NCBI GenBank assembly: GCA_002150815.3
Contig: NDFF03000372.1
Location: 1 to 64,000, forward strand
Reading direction: 5' to 3'
DNA: 64,000 nucleotides
Source: Grammothele lineata
Lineage: Eukaryota; Basidiomycota; Agaricomycetes; Polyporales; Polyporaceae
Positions 26,750 to 42,900 of the stretch are shown piece after piece. Within the stretch, counting starts at the first letter, position 1. Each line of letters begins with the position of its first letter. The position numbers and the translations under genes are program-made. Below the pieces are notes generated by a model. It saw only the letters and a program-made list of their open reading frames with translations, did not search any database and had not been told where the DNA came from.

Positions 26750-27680
26750 AGGGCCAAGAATCATGAGCCAATCGCTGGATGCCATGGCGCAAGTTTCCAG
26801 CAGCAAGGAGAGGGGACGGGATAGGGCGGGGTCGGAAAGAATGAAGTAAGCAAGGAAGGGGAGAAGAGGAAGCAGGTGGACGCAAGGAGGAGCGCATGGA
26901 AGGAGACGACGCGCGCAGAAAGCGTCTGCGATGGGCGTTTGGAGGAAGGGGGATGAATGACGCGTGCGGGAGGCGTCTGTGATGGTCGATGAGCGGAAAG
27001 GGGAGGGAGGGGGGAGGAAGTGTGCAGGAGGCGCTGGCCGGCGAGAGTGGGATGCGATTGATGGAGTGGGACGGGGATGGGGACGAAGAATGAATAAGGC
27101 CAAAACACCAAAAAAAGGGGCAAGCAAAGGAAGGCAAAAAAGATGGGTGGCACGCGAGCAGAAGGAAGAGAGAAGGTGGGAGAAAGAGAACCGCAGCGGA
27201 CTCGGGCCGGATGGGAGGAGTGGGAGGGTCTACAAGCGGGAGAAAGAAGCGGGTCGCCGAGAGAAGGTGATTGGAAGTGGAGAGTGGGAAACGGAAAGGC
27301 GGGAACACTGCAGAATGAAGAAGAGGTCTGAGGAGCAGGAGGAGCGGAACACGTGTCATTGGGAGGAGGAGGCTGACGGGGTGGGGGGGGGGGTCAGCGG
27401 GGAGAGGATCAAGAAAACAGAAGAGAAGGGCGGCAGAGAAAGAAGAAAAAACGGCGAAGCGGGAGCAGGAAGAAGCGGGCATGGGGTGGACGGGCGCGAA
27501 GCCCTGGCGATTGTCGGCGGGAGGAAGGGGAACGGGGAACAAGGTACTTTTGGGGCGGACGGGAGGCCCTGGCGATGGTCGGAGGTAGGGAAGGGGGAGT
27601 GGGTGCTGGTGCGGGAGTGGGAGTGGGAGGACGTCGTGGTCGAGGATGAAGGCAAACCGTTTTCCTGGCGGGCCTTTCTA
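26750..27680. repeat. Purine-rich, strand-asymmetric low-complexity tract
   Basis: The + strand is overwhelmingly G and A for nearly 1 kb, including a run of nine or more G near 27381-27390. It contains degenerate internal duplications: a ~48-nt unit near 26908-26990 (GACGCG..GC......GCGTCTG.GATGG twice) and a ~65-nt unit near 27487-27600 (CCCTGGCGAT.GTCGG twice). Long frames on both strands are Pro/Ser/Leu- or Gly/Arg/Glu-rich and look like composition artefacts. Confidence 0.7.
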
Positions 27681-28611
27681 AGGCTCAGCTGAGGGCGGCG
27701 CAGAGAGGGCAGGTCTCGGTCAGCCACAGCTGACAGCAGTAAACATAGCGTTGGTCGGACTCGGCCTGTGATCGCGAATACAGCACGTCAAATCTCGATC
27801 TCAGTGCTCTTCGCAGTCAGCCGTCGTTCCCCGACCGTGACGCTGTTCGGGACGGCTAAGCTTTGGAGATATTGATGTAGCCAAGGTGCGCACTGTCGTT
27901 TATGCCCTCTCGAGCAGCTCGCGTGTTTGTATCTATTCCATTACGCGGCATAAGAGATAGCCATGAGCTATCCTGGAAGTGTTCATGACTGATACACATG
28001 CTTCACTGAAGTGCGCTGAATGTTGCGCTCAGATGAAATCCATCTCGATCACGTAGCCGTCTAGATGTACGTCGATGATGAAGACCGGTAATTTAATGTT
28101 TCACCGGGGAAGCCGCGACGGCTGGTCCGTCGGTCGATCGTCAGCTGTCTCGGAGGCTGACTGCCCGAGTTGCATCTCGCAAGTTCGGGACTGCATCGAA
28201 TCACATGGCACTTGCTCTAACTTGACTCCGTAGAGGACACCTGCTAGTAATGTACCAGGTAAACACACCCGTTTTTCAAGGAAAGTTCACTGGAAACAAT
28301 ACTATGACGCTCTAAACCCACACAAAGCCTCCTGTCATGAATCGCATAATGTACTGTATCCTGCCTTCCGGAGACACTACGGGACACGTAGAAGCCTTGA
28401 CAAGTGGGTTTCTGGATTTCTAGCAGCCGAGCATGTTCCGGGGCCAAGGCTTCTGACTTGGAACCAAGCGGTCTCAAACATTGTCGTCACTAGGAATCGT
28501 GTGGATTGCAATTTGACCCCTCGATTCCATGGAGTCCCATGCAGTCGTCCGCTCGACGCGCGGGATGTAGAACATCGTCCAGCATCCAAAGCACTTCTGG
28601 TTCCTGTGGGA

Positions 28612-30333
28612 TTAGCTGCGCCGTGCACTAGACGACTTCCGCCGTGTCGCGTCGTATCTGCGCCGTTCTTCCGGGTCTGATAGCACTTCGTATGCATGCG
28701 CAACCATCTTGAACTTCTCTGCCACACCTCCCTAGAATTGTAGTTAATATGCGGGTCACCTGGCACTGTTGATTTTGCAGATTGACATGACATACCTTGT
28801 CAGGATGATGTTTCAGCGACTGGGTACGGTATGCTTTCTTGATTTCCGCAGCGGTGCAGGTAACAGATAGGTCTACTCGCAATAATTAGAATGGGGGACA
28901 CAGTGTCGAGCTCAACGCACCCAAGATGGCATAATGGTCCTGCTCCTTGTCCCGCACTTTAACAGCTTGTCGCTCGGCATCCTGGAGTTCGGCCTCGACT
29001 GCAGCCGCGTCACGAGCGCTCAGGAGATGTTTCTGCTCCAGCACTAGCCGGAAATCCTCCGCAGCAGTCTCGTAAAGCTCCAGGCCGACCATAAGGCGAG
29101 CGCGGCATAAGAGTGCCTCATGATAGTCCGGGCGGAGCTTGAGCGAATCATTAACATCCCTCAAACCCTCGGCATACTTGCCTATCTGTTGGAAGGTATC
29201 AAGGTCATCCCAAACTATCTATTGTCAACACGGAGAACGCACCTTGAGATACGCTTTGACCCGGTTCAAGAGAAGCGTAGCGCGGATAATACCACCACCA
29301 CTTTCTTCTTCTCTATTTTCGGCATGCTGCGTACGGCATGCAGGGGGTTGGTTACATTCAGGATTTTCCCAGAGACTATTCTCAAGTATCGCACCTCAAT
29401 CGCGCCCGTCCAGGAGTGTATAGCTCCATCCCAGTTACCCTTCCGAAACTGACTCTCGCCTTCATCCCTCAGCCGTGATACCGCTTTTACTCGACTTCGA
29501 AGCGCCTTGGCCTGCTGGTTATCAGGATCCAGCTTCAACACGGCAAGGATCTGCATAGCAGCGCCCGGCAGGTCTCCCCGAAGGAAAGCGATGAGAGCGC
29601 CGAGGACCTGTGCGTCGACAGCGTCGCGTGTCTCGCGGAGGAGAATACTACACATCTACATCAGGTAAGCGAATTGTGCAGGGAATAAACGAGGACGTAC
29701 TCGACCGACTTGGACGCCTGCTCCCAAGCTCCCTCGACAATGAGAAGTTCAATACCCCAGCATTGAATCTGCATTGGTGCATCACTATCCTCTTGAGCGT
29801 ATACGGACAGACAGGACTCGTAGGCCGTCCTAGCCATGCGCCAGTGGCGACGAGAAACGGCGCCCTTGTAGGCGTCAACATGTCCCTGAAGGTCCAGGAT
29901 GCGACGTTTGGCGAGTTGAACTCGCGCATTTTGTGGGTCCAGCGTCAAGGCATCTCGAACAGCAAGTAAAGCGGATGACGGCGAACCGAGCAGAAGGCGA
30001 CATCGCGACACCTGGAGGAGTATATCGACGGTGCCTGTGTATGTTTCTTTGGTGCAGGCACATTCGAAGTCTTGTAGCGCCTCTGCAAACCGTCGTTCTT
30101 TAGCGTGTATGGTGGCACGCCCGACGTAATAACGAGGTTCTGATGGGTGGAGTGCTGCAAATGCGCTGTATGAGACCCGATCATGAGGGCAAAGGTATGG
30201 ACTGGATACCAATGGCTTGATTAATGAGTTCCATTGCACTTGGACTGGATGCACCGTCCCGCGAGAGGATATCCTGTGCTCTTAGCCAAAGCGTGTGTGC
30301 CCTCTTGCGATTCGCGAGCTCTTCAGGGGTCAT
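28612..30333 (-). CDS. TPR and J-domain co-chaperone, DNAJC7-like
   Basis: Likely Hsp70/Hsp90 co-chaperone: TPR repeats bind chaperone tails or clients, and the J domain stimulates Hsp70 ATPase. The N-terminal and middle parts are TPR-like helical repeats (EPRYYVGRATIHAKERRFAEA; VDILLQVSRCRLLLGSPSSA; HWRMARTAYESCLSVYAQ; GESQFRKGNWDGAIHSWTGA; LKLRPDYHEALLCRARLMVG). The C-terminal J domain starts AAEIKKAYRTQSLKHHPDK, with the essential HPD, and continues across an intron with FKMVAHAYEVLSDPEERRRY and a basic end (stop 28612-28614). Several short introns. The ATG at 30333 (context gaaaATGa) lies only 15 nt from the stop of the zinc-knuckle gene upstream on the same strand; an in-frame intron could fuse the two (see findings). 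Confidence 0.85.
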
Positions 30334-30348
30334 TTTCCTATCAATAGG

Positions 30349-31479
30349 TTAGTAAACCACTGATTTAGAGCTTAGAGGCGGTAGATATCCGTACCGCGCT
30401 TGAGGTTTCTGGTTAAAAGGCGTACCCTTAGGCGGGCCCTTGGGCGCCTCTCGCGCATGGTCTCCACTGTTTGTATCTGCTGAACGAAACTCCTGAAAGA
30501 TGGGGCAAGTACTGACGAAGATAAGTGGACAGCGCATATCCGAGACGTCAAAGGGAACGTACCTTGTGGTGTGCTGGTGACTTCCACATCTTGAGCAACG
30601 GGATGATGGCGTCGATGGAGTCTCCGCGTCGGGAATATTGGGGCCAGATTGGGGCGGCGCAGGTGGGGGACCTTCGTGAGTGGAGCTACTAGATATATTG
30701 CATGTTCCAGGCTGGTGGCCGTGCCGGCCACACGACTAAAGTTATATCGCGATATGAGGTTGCGGTAGAGGCATTACAGATGAAGCACCGTACCGAACAT
30801 GGATAGCGGAAGCATTGATGCCGAGCATGGCCGGCCACCCCACAGAGCGTACAGTATGGTCTGCGGTGATGTCTGCCAAACCGAGGGCAAGATTCTTCCT
30901 TGTGCCCTAAGTTTTGACAGTGCGAGCAACGATAATTCTCCTAATAGACAAGGGAATCATTCTCAAACAGCCCTGAATGGACCCCTAATATCACGCACTG
31001 GACGATTCTCGCACACATTGGCCGTATGGCCCATGCCATTGCAGAGACGGCACCGTTTCTTACGATAGCCTCTAGGCTTCGAGCACTCCCAATGTCCATG
31101 TCCCCCTTCTGCGCAGTTCTTGCACGTCCATAGCTACAGGTTTACCGTTGCGAGTATTGAAATGATAGATTATCAGCGTGACTTACATGACGCTCCTGAC
31201 AATCATTCGCCACATGACCCTTCTTCCTGCAGCCTCCACAGATCCTGTTGAGGACCCCTCTGGGTTTCGGGCATGTCCTAGATTCGTGTCCCGGTTCGCG
31301 GCAATTGAAACAAAGCCTCTGTTCGTGGCTACAGTCCACGGTAGAGTGTTCCACTGTCGAAGTGGGCAATCGGGCCCCGGGCAGACATGATAAGCATTAG
31401 GATATCTGCTGGTCATCCGTAAACACATACCGCTTCCGCATTTATAGCAGTACATTCCGGAACCGGAACGAGCAGCCAT
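30349..31479 (-). CDS. Nine-knuckle CCHC zinc-finger protein
   Basis: Probable RNA- or single-stranded nucleic-acid-binding protein. Joining exons by GT-AG introns gives nine C-x2-C-x4-H-x4-C knuckles: CYKCGSVEHSTVDC, CFNCREPGHESRTC, CGGCRKKGHVANDC, CKNCAEGGHGHWEC, CRLCNGMGHTANVC, CSHCQNLGHKEESC, CTLCGVAGHARHQC, CSSCGRHGHQPGTC and CSRCGSHQHTTSTC. Knuckles 1, 8 and 9 are each completed across an intron, which supports the splice choices. A Pro/Ser-rich linker separates knuckles 8 and 9. Without the final intron the protein ends ...LSSKSVVY at 30349; with it, it runs into the TPR/J gene. It is not a retroviral-type gag knuckle (usually one or two); it resembles Gis2/CNBP-like and other multi-knuckle fungal proteins. 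Confidence 0.8.
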
Positions 31480-32624
31480 GTCGGAGTGGACCTCAAGTGC
31501 TGGCGGTAGATGTCAAGCGAAGGTGAGAAGGTGTCGGAGGGAAACAGGATGGTTGTAGGTCATCGAGGTTAAAAATGCACGTTTACGATAGCGCCCACAA
31601 GGAGCCGCCCTGCTTTGGTAGAGATGAAGCTCGGCGATGAGGTGGTAACTAAGAAAATGGTGATGTAAAAGAGATGAAACCAGTGGTTCCTGCGCAAGCT
31701 GGCATGGTGGAAGAGAGGGATCATTGTGACAAGCGCTCATAATAAAATCAGGTACGTTTTCAGTACAATCCGGGGGGACGAGGAGGCGAGGGACTGGCGC
31801 GGACGTGCCCGGGCGCTCGTCGTTTGTTTGTGACCGTTGACCGCCGCGGAGTGCTCGCGGCAAGTTCGCGGCCCGAGCAGTAACTCTGTTGCCACTGCTA
31901 CTAGTACGAGCAACACTAGTTAGGCAACGTAGAACCTAGAGGCGAAGGAGCCACCGCGTAGAGTTGCCGAGACTCTTCGAGATTGAGCCCTCTCACCGCA
32001 TGATCCATGACATCAAGTTATGAGTTCGGCTTACCTTCAACAGCGGAGCGTTGTATCTCCGCCGTGTCTGGCAAAGTCCGACTATTCTCCAACACACTCC
32101 TCAGGAACGCTCGAACTTCACCTCGAAAGCGCAGCATTCACCAGAAGTGGTATTAAGTGGCTTTATGAGGCCTCCCTCTTTCTGGAATTCAGAGACGTTA
32201 GGGCAAGTTGAAGAGGTTGTTGGAATAGGTTAGCTGAATGCCGTGCCTGATCGCCATCGGGCCAAAATTGGGGTCACACATCACACGGGGCAAGGAATAT
32301 GGGTGGCTACCTGATAACCATTCCACAAACAAGATTACAAACCGGGGCAGATAAAGGCGTATCTAAACAATTGATTTTACAAATCGAAAGACCAACTCGT
32401 ACCGAGGCTGTCTGCCGCTCCATGGCGCAGCCGAAGGGCGGCAGCAGCGCCGATCGACACAACATTCCTCCGGCGATTAAACGGGCGCGCATACATACTC
32501 GAGAGATTGGAACGCAGCTCCAGCGATGTTCGCGAGGAGCCACGATGGATAAATAACCACTTAAGAAGGGGGGCTGTTGGACCAGGGTCAGCTAGTTGAA
32601 GGGGGACTAGGTAGAGCTGGGGGC
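31480..32624. other. Intergenic, no gene seen
   Basis: 5' flank of the zinc-knuckle gene and 3' flank of the second peroxidase. Short frames (31513-31863 minus, 32020-32211 plus) have no recognisable motif. Confidence 0.45.
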
Positions 32625-34118
<1,494 letters not shown>

Positions 34119-35576
34119 GGCTGTGGAAGGTGTGGCTCGAGGGAGTTGGGATGAAGTGCCAGGAGACTCGAGGACGAGTGCTGAGGTCTCTGAGACTAAC
34201 TTGAGGGCTTCTTTATACTTCGCTGTCCAGGGCTCGGATCGACCGTATTCTCATGTCTCGAGCGTTTGAAGGCACTACCGCCCTCCCAAACCCTCGCCGG
34301 GGTCCGTCGAAAACCGCCGCCCGGACCTGGTCGAGGGAACGGATCGTGAGGATTGTACACAGTGTCGGTTTGTGTGGTTGAGGATGGTAGCTAATTTGGA
34401 CATCCGTGTCTGCCTAGCAGATGCATGCCCAGACCCGCGGGAGAGGATCACACAGGCCGTGCAGGAACCGACAGCCAGTATCCAATTGAAGTATCTAGAG
34501 GAAAGGCCGTCGGTCAGCCATTGTTGGAAATGCGTCGCACGCACTGCGTGCCATACATACTACGAACCAGTCGGTCGGTGCTGGTGTGAGCGTGAGCTCG
34601 GTACCGATCACCCAACACGGGGAATAAAGAACGTTTCCGAGTACAGGTCGGTGGGCTGTCCTGACGCTTACCTTGGTATTGAGATCGGCGATGTATCGGG
34701 ACGCATTACACTGGGTTTATGCACCGTCTTGAGCGGAACGAAAGAAACAACGCTCTTCGGGATGTTCACTATAGCATCAAATATCTGAGAGGTGAAACTC
34801 TCAGGATGTAGATGGGTAGGTAACGTGCTACGCAGTGTTGCTCCACCTCGTAGGGTCCGAGCAGCAGGCTACTGAGAGCAGGGTTAGCCAGCGAGGCACA
34901 CAAATACCTCGATGATGATTGGCTATCGTTCTTTTGTCTCTGAGAGAAACAGAACGTTGGATCGTCATACTTGTGGGTATGGAAGAGCAGGAAGGGCCCG
35001 GAGAGTACGTCGGAAGTTGCACTGGACGGCTCCAACATCGCCCTTGCTAGCTGTTCCCAGACCGTGCTCGCATGAGATAAGGTAAGCGAGCTAAAGAAGT
35101 TGATAGAAGACGGACATGACGTCAAGTGCCATGGCCACTGGGAACATTTGTAGCTTGTAGCTTGAGAGTGCGAGAGGATCGTTACGAGCCGCAGCAGGCT
35201 CACGGGATGCAGCAGACCGACGGTCGCGAGAGGGTCGTCTGCCTGGTGTTCCTCTAACGCCAGCGTGCGGTGTACGCTCACTCGACCTCTAAACCATTGT
35301 TTCTGAGAATAAGTGTGCATGCCAGGAACAACGTTGAATCGAGTCGACGACCCACGAGTATTTGGAGGCGAGTGCAGGCAGTGGAGTGGGGCCAAGAAAC
35401 GTGGGAGTGTCCGAAAACAGCCGCTATCCGAAAATAGCCATCGAGTTTGCGCGTCTCGTTCAGCCACCGTCGTCCTCAACTTGAACTCCGCTCGGCGACG
35501 TAGATTCGACAGAGGCAAGGCAAGCTACACCCGACGCTGGTCTTCATCAGCCTCTCGCCGCGGCCTCGCACACATG
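34119..35576. other. Divergent intergenic region, no gene seen
   Basis: Promoter side of the second peroxidase (-) and of the HIT zinc-finger gene (+). Frames at 34372-34788 (+) and 34769-35518 (-) show no recognised motif. Confidence 0.4.
34213..34219 (-). promoter_or_regulatory. TATA box of MnP copy 2
   Basis: TATAAAG on the minus strand about 95-100 nt upstream of the start codon at 34118. Confidence 0.55.
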
Positions 35577-36485
35577 GCTCCACCAAAGCGTGCGCCTTGC
35601 CAGGTGTGCGACTCGACACCGTCCAAATATACCTGCGCCGGCTGTGCCGTCCTCTAGCAGCTGAGAACGCTTCCTCCTCCTCCGATTTGGGGTCCTTACC
35701 GCGTTTGACCAACAGCTGTTCCGTCGCTTGCTACAAGCAGCACAAAGGTGACATCGGGGCCGCCGCTTTTCGTGTACAAGCTCTCACACAAAAAATTTCG
35801 TCACCAGAAACGTGCAGTGGCAGCGGCGTTGCTCACCCGGTGCCGACACACAATGGTGCTTCCATTCCGGATCCTACTCAGCATGCCGATGGCTCTCAGT
35901 CAGAGCAGGCACAATGTAAGCATGTCTGTAGATTTTTGGCCTTAAACCTGACAAAGCTCACCGATTTATTCTCATAGCATGTTTAGCGACGCAGCCGACC
36001 ATCGCCGCCGACGCTGCGGGGTCTGGGGAATGGATTCCAGAACAGCCTTTGCGAACCCTCGCCTCACTCAGGTGGCCATACGTTCCCGATGAGTCTGCAT
36101 ATCCCGACCCCCTAAAGCGAGATGACCCCAAGCCCCTCCAGCTACCGCAGTACGAGGCAATTGGTATCTCAACCGCTTCCGTTCGTCCGTATTTTGAAGC
36201 TGGCTCACGATTGATGCAGCGACGTCGCCAGCAATCCGTCGCATAATAGGCCCCAATCTGCGCCTTCGCGAGATCTTAAAGTCTATCGACGCCCTTCGCG
36301 GCGAGGAACGCGAAGTGGCTCTCCAAGAGGTCCTTGGCGTAAACGGCACCAGACCATATGCCCTCGCGTCCATTGGCCACGCCTCCGAAGAGGACAGGAA
36401 CGCGCTTAGGCAGTTAGCAGAGGCCGTGGAGGGAGCCGTTCGCGGAGGCAAACAGGACGTACTCGGGCTAGACTGGGGTATTTGA
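35577..36485 (+). CDS. HIT zinc-finger protein, ZNHIT3-like
   Basis: Probable box C/D snoRNP assembly factor; human ZNHIT3 and yeast Hit1 act with the Rsa1/NUFIP1 partner in the nucleus. The HIT finger reads PCQVCDSTPSKYTCAGCAVLY then CSVACYKQHKETC, matching the paired C-x2-C and C-x3-C/H pattern. The middle is polar; the C-terminus (NLRLREILKSIDAL ... GLDWGI) is helical as in ZNHIT3. Joining exon 1 (35577-35656) to the next exon at 35716 in frame needs a GC-AG intron (35657-35715); no GT donor fits. Later introns are GT-AG, one of 54 nt joining QYEAI to ATSPAIRR. Stop at 36483-36485. Confidence 0.8.
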
Positions 36486-36804
36486 TGATATTACGCGCTC
36501 TTGTCGTCCTGCGACCACATATACACCGCATACCATCCCCTGAACTGGATTTTCAGGGCTACGACAGGCAGTATATCTCGAACAACAAAAATTTCTCCGC
36601 AAAACATCGAACTCTCGCCACGCCAACTACAGAGCTGAACCACGCAGTGAAGCTGTACGCCCGACGTCAATAAATCTAACCATGACGAATTCAACCGATG
36701 AGCTTGGAATTTAAGTCCGATGGCTAAGGCGGCGTCTTAGGACGGCGGGCTAGCGTCGGAACAGCAGGTTAGTCAAAGCTGCGCATGGGTTGATTACGTT
36801 ATAC
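36486..36804. other. Short convergent intergenic region
   Basis: 3' flanks of the HIT zinc-finger gene (+) and the third peroxidase gene (-). Nothing recognisable. Confidence 0.5.
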
Positions 36805-38863
<2,059 letters not shown>

Positions 38864-39911
38864 GGCTACTAAAAGGCGGGAACGGTGGTTCGAAAGAGTG
38901 GGGATGGCAAGGAGACTCGAAGTTCGAGTGCTGCTGTTCCCAAGCGAATGCTGGCGATCCTTTATACCTCCTCTACTGGCCGTTCTGCCGGCCGCGCTCT
39001 GGGGTTGTTGACGCGACAGCCTCGCACAGGTCAGTGTCGGGACACCACGAGAAGCACGCGGCCAGGTCTCGAGGGAACAACTAAAATGGTTGTACGTACG
39101 TTGCGAGCAACGCAAGGTGGTTGATGGATAGACGAAAATATTGGCGTGTGCGTTTGGGACCCGTACTAGCGGCAAAGTGACCCAGAGCGAACTGCCGAGC
39201 ACTACCAGGCGATTTAGACCCGTTGCGTGGAGTCGCCCATTCGCATCGGCAAGGTGTTGTAGGTCCGGAGATGGGGTTTGTGCATTGATGCCCGGTGGCT
39301 ATCCGAAAGCGTTATCGCCTGAATGTGAGCCATCGACGCATACGCAATTAGTGCAGCGTTGAGAGGGAGTACTGTTGGTAGATATTGTCTCCTCTGGAAG
39401 GGGTGCCTTGCCTCATAACTTTACCTAGTACGAGATTAGTGTCTTCAATAACATGGGAACGGCGCCGTCCCGATGGTCCGTAGTACTAGAGCACCGAAAC
39501 GTCACCGCCCGGTAAAACCTCTGGGGCGTATCCGGTCGCACCACGTAGCTATCACGCTTGAGTTGGAGGGTACTGCGCAATACGATGGGCGGGATTGGTT
39601 CAATGCGAAAGCTTGGCCTTGAGCGAGAAATAGTCTTTTGCACTGTCGGTAAATACTGGTCACTGGAGCTCCGGGTTGAATAGGTATAATTAGAAGCTCA
39701 CTGATCAATACGCGAGCCTACACCGGGTGAAACAGCACCTTCGCTACCCGGTCAAGGAAGAGGTAGAGTGTAATCGACCACGTCGGAGAAGGCAGCAAGC
39801 GAGAAGCTATCGAGTGCTCGTCAGTGAAGCAATATGCATTACAGATGTACTAAGCGGGAATACAGAAAGCACATGACAAAACCAAGATCCAGATAGCAAA
39901 CACAACGGGGC
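38864..39911. other. Intergenic, no gene seen
   Basis: Promoter of the third peroxidase and the 3' flank of CTR9. No recognisable coding or RNA feature. Confidence 0.45.
38961..38966 (-). promoter_or_regulatory. TATA box of MnP copy 3
   Basis: TATAAA on the minus strand about 100 nt upstream of the start codon at 38863. Confidence 0.55.
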
Positions 39912-42900
39912 TCAAGCCATCTCCTCGTCGGAGTCCGAGATAGTCTCTTTACTTTTGCTAGAAGGTGCAAGAGTGTGAGCATCTGAAGTACGATGTAGGC
40001 AAAGAACGAAGTAAACTTACTACTGTTTCTTCCTCGGCGCAGTCGTCGCCGCAACCTCATCCTCGTCGTCGTCACGAACAGCACGCTTCTTGGCCCGCTA
40101 GATGAACAGCGTCCGCTGGTCTCAGAGCTTGAGTTGATGAGCTCGACACACAGGACGCACCTTCCGAGGCTTCTGTTCTTCCTCTTCGCCACCACTAAAC
40201 AGAGCCTCATCCTCTCCACCCGACTCCGCGCTCCTCTTGAGCTTGCCGCGGCGCTTCTTGGCCTTCGGCTCTCCACCTTCTCCGACTCCCTCGTCTCCGC
40301 TCAAGTTGTCACGCTTCACGCGTTTCGCCTTCTTCGCTGCCTTCTCGCGCTCTTCGTCACTTTCCAATCGCTTCACCTCCCGTGTCCACTCCTGCGCCTG
40401 TTCGCGCGCTTTCCGCCGCTCCTCCGCAAGTTTCTCATTCTGGATGCGCAGTCGCTCTCGCTCCTCACGCTGTTGAAGAGACCGGAGGTCAGCACAATCC
40501 CAAAGACACTACAGTGGGAGAGCGGAAATGGGTTCAGGGGTGAGATTCGACGACGGCTCACCTCAGCCGCGTCAAGCCGCTCCTTCTCTTCCTGCCGCCG
40601 CTGCCGGGCCGCCTCGAGTTTCTTCTGAGCCTCTTCCTCCCACTGCCGCTGCGTACCGAGGTGTTCCTCGCACCGACGCAGCATGTTCTCACCATACTTG
40701 CGGCGCTGGTCGGCAATATCACGGCTGTAAGGAACAACCGGTGACTTGTCCGCCGCGAGGGACGCGAACAGCCTACACGTTCCCACCACCCGTTAGTACG
40801 TACACAGGGAAATTATGGATGATAAGAATAGACGGACTTCTGTGCGTGGCCAGCCTGCTCAATTGCCTTCTGCAGGTCCTTGAGAGAGCGTTTCGCCGGC
40901 GGTACAGAGATCATAAGCTCAGCAGCCTTCTGCTGAATCATGGCGATGTTGTATACAATAGCCTTGTCGTGGGGACGGAGGTGCAGTGCCTGAGCAATGT
41001 GTAAGCACGTTGTCGCAATTGGCTGCAGAAGAGACGAGCCTTTTGAGCATACTGGAGAGCGGTCATCATAGAGCTAAATGACTGGTCCTTGTTGCCCTTT
41101 GCATTCCATGCACGGCAGAGACACAGTAGGACGGAGACATCCTGTCCTCCGTAGAACCTCTTCGAGGCGGTCTCGTACTGCCCAATGATGTGAGTATACC
41201 CTTTAATGATGTATACGTAACACAAACTTACGCTCTCGATTGCTCTGTCGTACTCCTCGCGGGCGAAGTAACAGTGACCCATGTTCGCGTAGACACTCCC
41301 ATCGCTGACCGACTCCCTGACCTTGGCGAAGATATCGAGAGCCTCACGAGAATTCTTTGCTCGTTTCTGCGTTTCGTCCAGCGCCATGGGGCCAAGTGCA
41401 CCACCAAGGTTTCCAAGAGCGTCCTCCGCGACGACGATCGCGAGGCCCTGCGCCGCCACCGCGCAGAGTGAGTCTAACTGCAGTGCCTTCTCGTAGAACT
41501 CGGCCGAACGCTGGAAACCTTTTCGCCGGTCCTTGACGCCATCGGGGCTAGCGTCACGGTTCTCCCGCGCCTGATGGTATTGCAACCATCCGGCAGCGCA
41601 GAGGGAGTAAACGTCGTACTTCTCAAAGTCCCGGAGAGTGAGGAAGACAAAATCCTTGGCGAATTTGATCATGTTGGACTGGATGAGGAAGAACGTGTAG
41701 TATGCACGAAGGTTCAAGTCCTTGGGCTGTGAAGCGAGGGCTTGCTTGAGAAGCTCGTGGGCATCGTTGTACTGGCTCAAGTCTGCAAGCATCTGCGCTT
41801 GTCGCACTTTAGCTAGACACCGAGTAAGCGTTCCGAGCATACAGGAACATATGAGAGTATACAGACGACATACCGTCGACATACTCCGGATGCCTTGCGA
41901 GGAGCTTCTCATACGCCTCCTTCGCTTTGGTCTCTTCTCCCTGCTCTTCGTATACCCTTGCCAGGTTATACAAGATGGACGTCGACATAGCTTCGGCTGA
42001 TGACTGGTCCAGACCGCTGGCGTGAGTCAAAGCAGTTTCGTACATCGTTCTTGCCTCATCAAGGTGGCCATCGAGGTGCTGAAGAGCAGCGAGATTGTTG
42101 ATCAACCGCGGCTCCACCTTCCCGGCGGCTTCGATGTTCGCTAAAGCCTGCCTGTAGGCGCGCTCCATCCGGTCGAGGTTTTCGTCTTGATAGAGCTTGG
42201 CAATCTCGATAAACATATCAGGATCTTCCGCAAGCTTCCGCGAAGATGAGGTAAGAGCGGCTGCGTGGCCATTTGTCTGCGGAAGGCTGGACCCGGCAAC
42301 GCCTATTGCCTTACAGACGCGGTCGAACAAATCCCGCGCGCGTGCCTTTTCATCCAGCTTCTCGGAATCGGACATGCCTGGCCTTGGATAGGCTCGTATT
42401 GAAGCGAGCATTCCTGTGAGTTCCACCGATTTGGGGTTCGCTCCATCTTGCAAGAACGTATCCAACGTATGAATTGCGCCAGCAATCTCGTCTGCTAAGA
42501 AGTCAGCGACAGCGCTTGGCTGAGTCACCGTTTTACTCACCATTCTTCACCTGCATCTGAGCCACACCAATTGTCGCCAGAACGCTATCCTTCCTTGCTT
42601 CCTTCGCCTTATTGAAGTACAATCCCGCGTTTCTCAGCGACCCTTGTCGATGACATACTCGGCCTGCTCGGATATAACCGTCACACAAAATCCCCTTGAC
42701 ATCCGCGAACTGTATTGTGCGTTCTGCAAGCTTGAGGGCCTGTATACCGGATCAGCCGTGGACTCGTGTCACACATAAATATGAAATCATTTGACCCGCT
42801 TGGTATCCCCTTTCTGCAAGAAGAGTTCACATAGCGCGTTTGAGGCGGCGGAGTTGCGCTGGTTGGCATTGAACGCGCGTTCAATCAAACGGGTACCAAG

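Noticed and set aside
26742..27542. 266-residue open frame on the minus strand
   Set aside because: It is Pro/Ser/Leu-rich, matches a low-complexity pyrimidine strand, overlaps other equally long frames, and has no domain or splice context.
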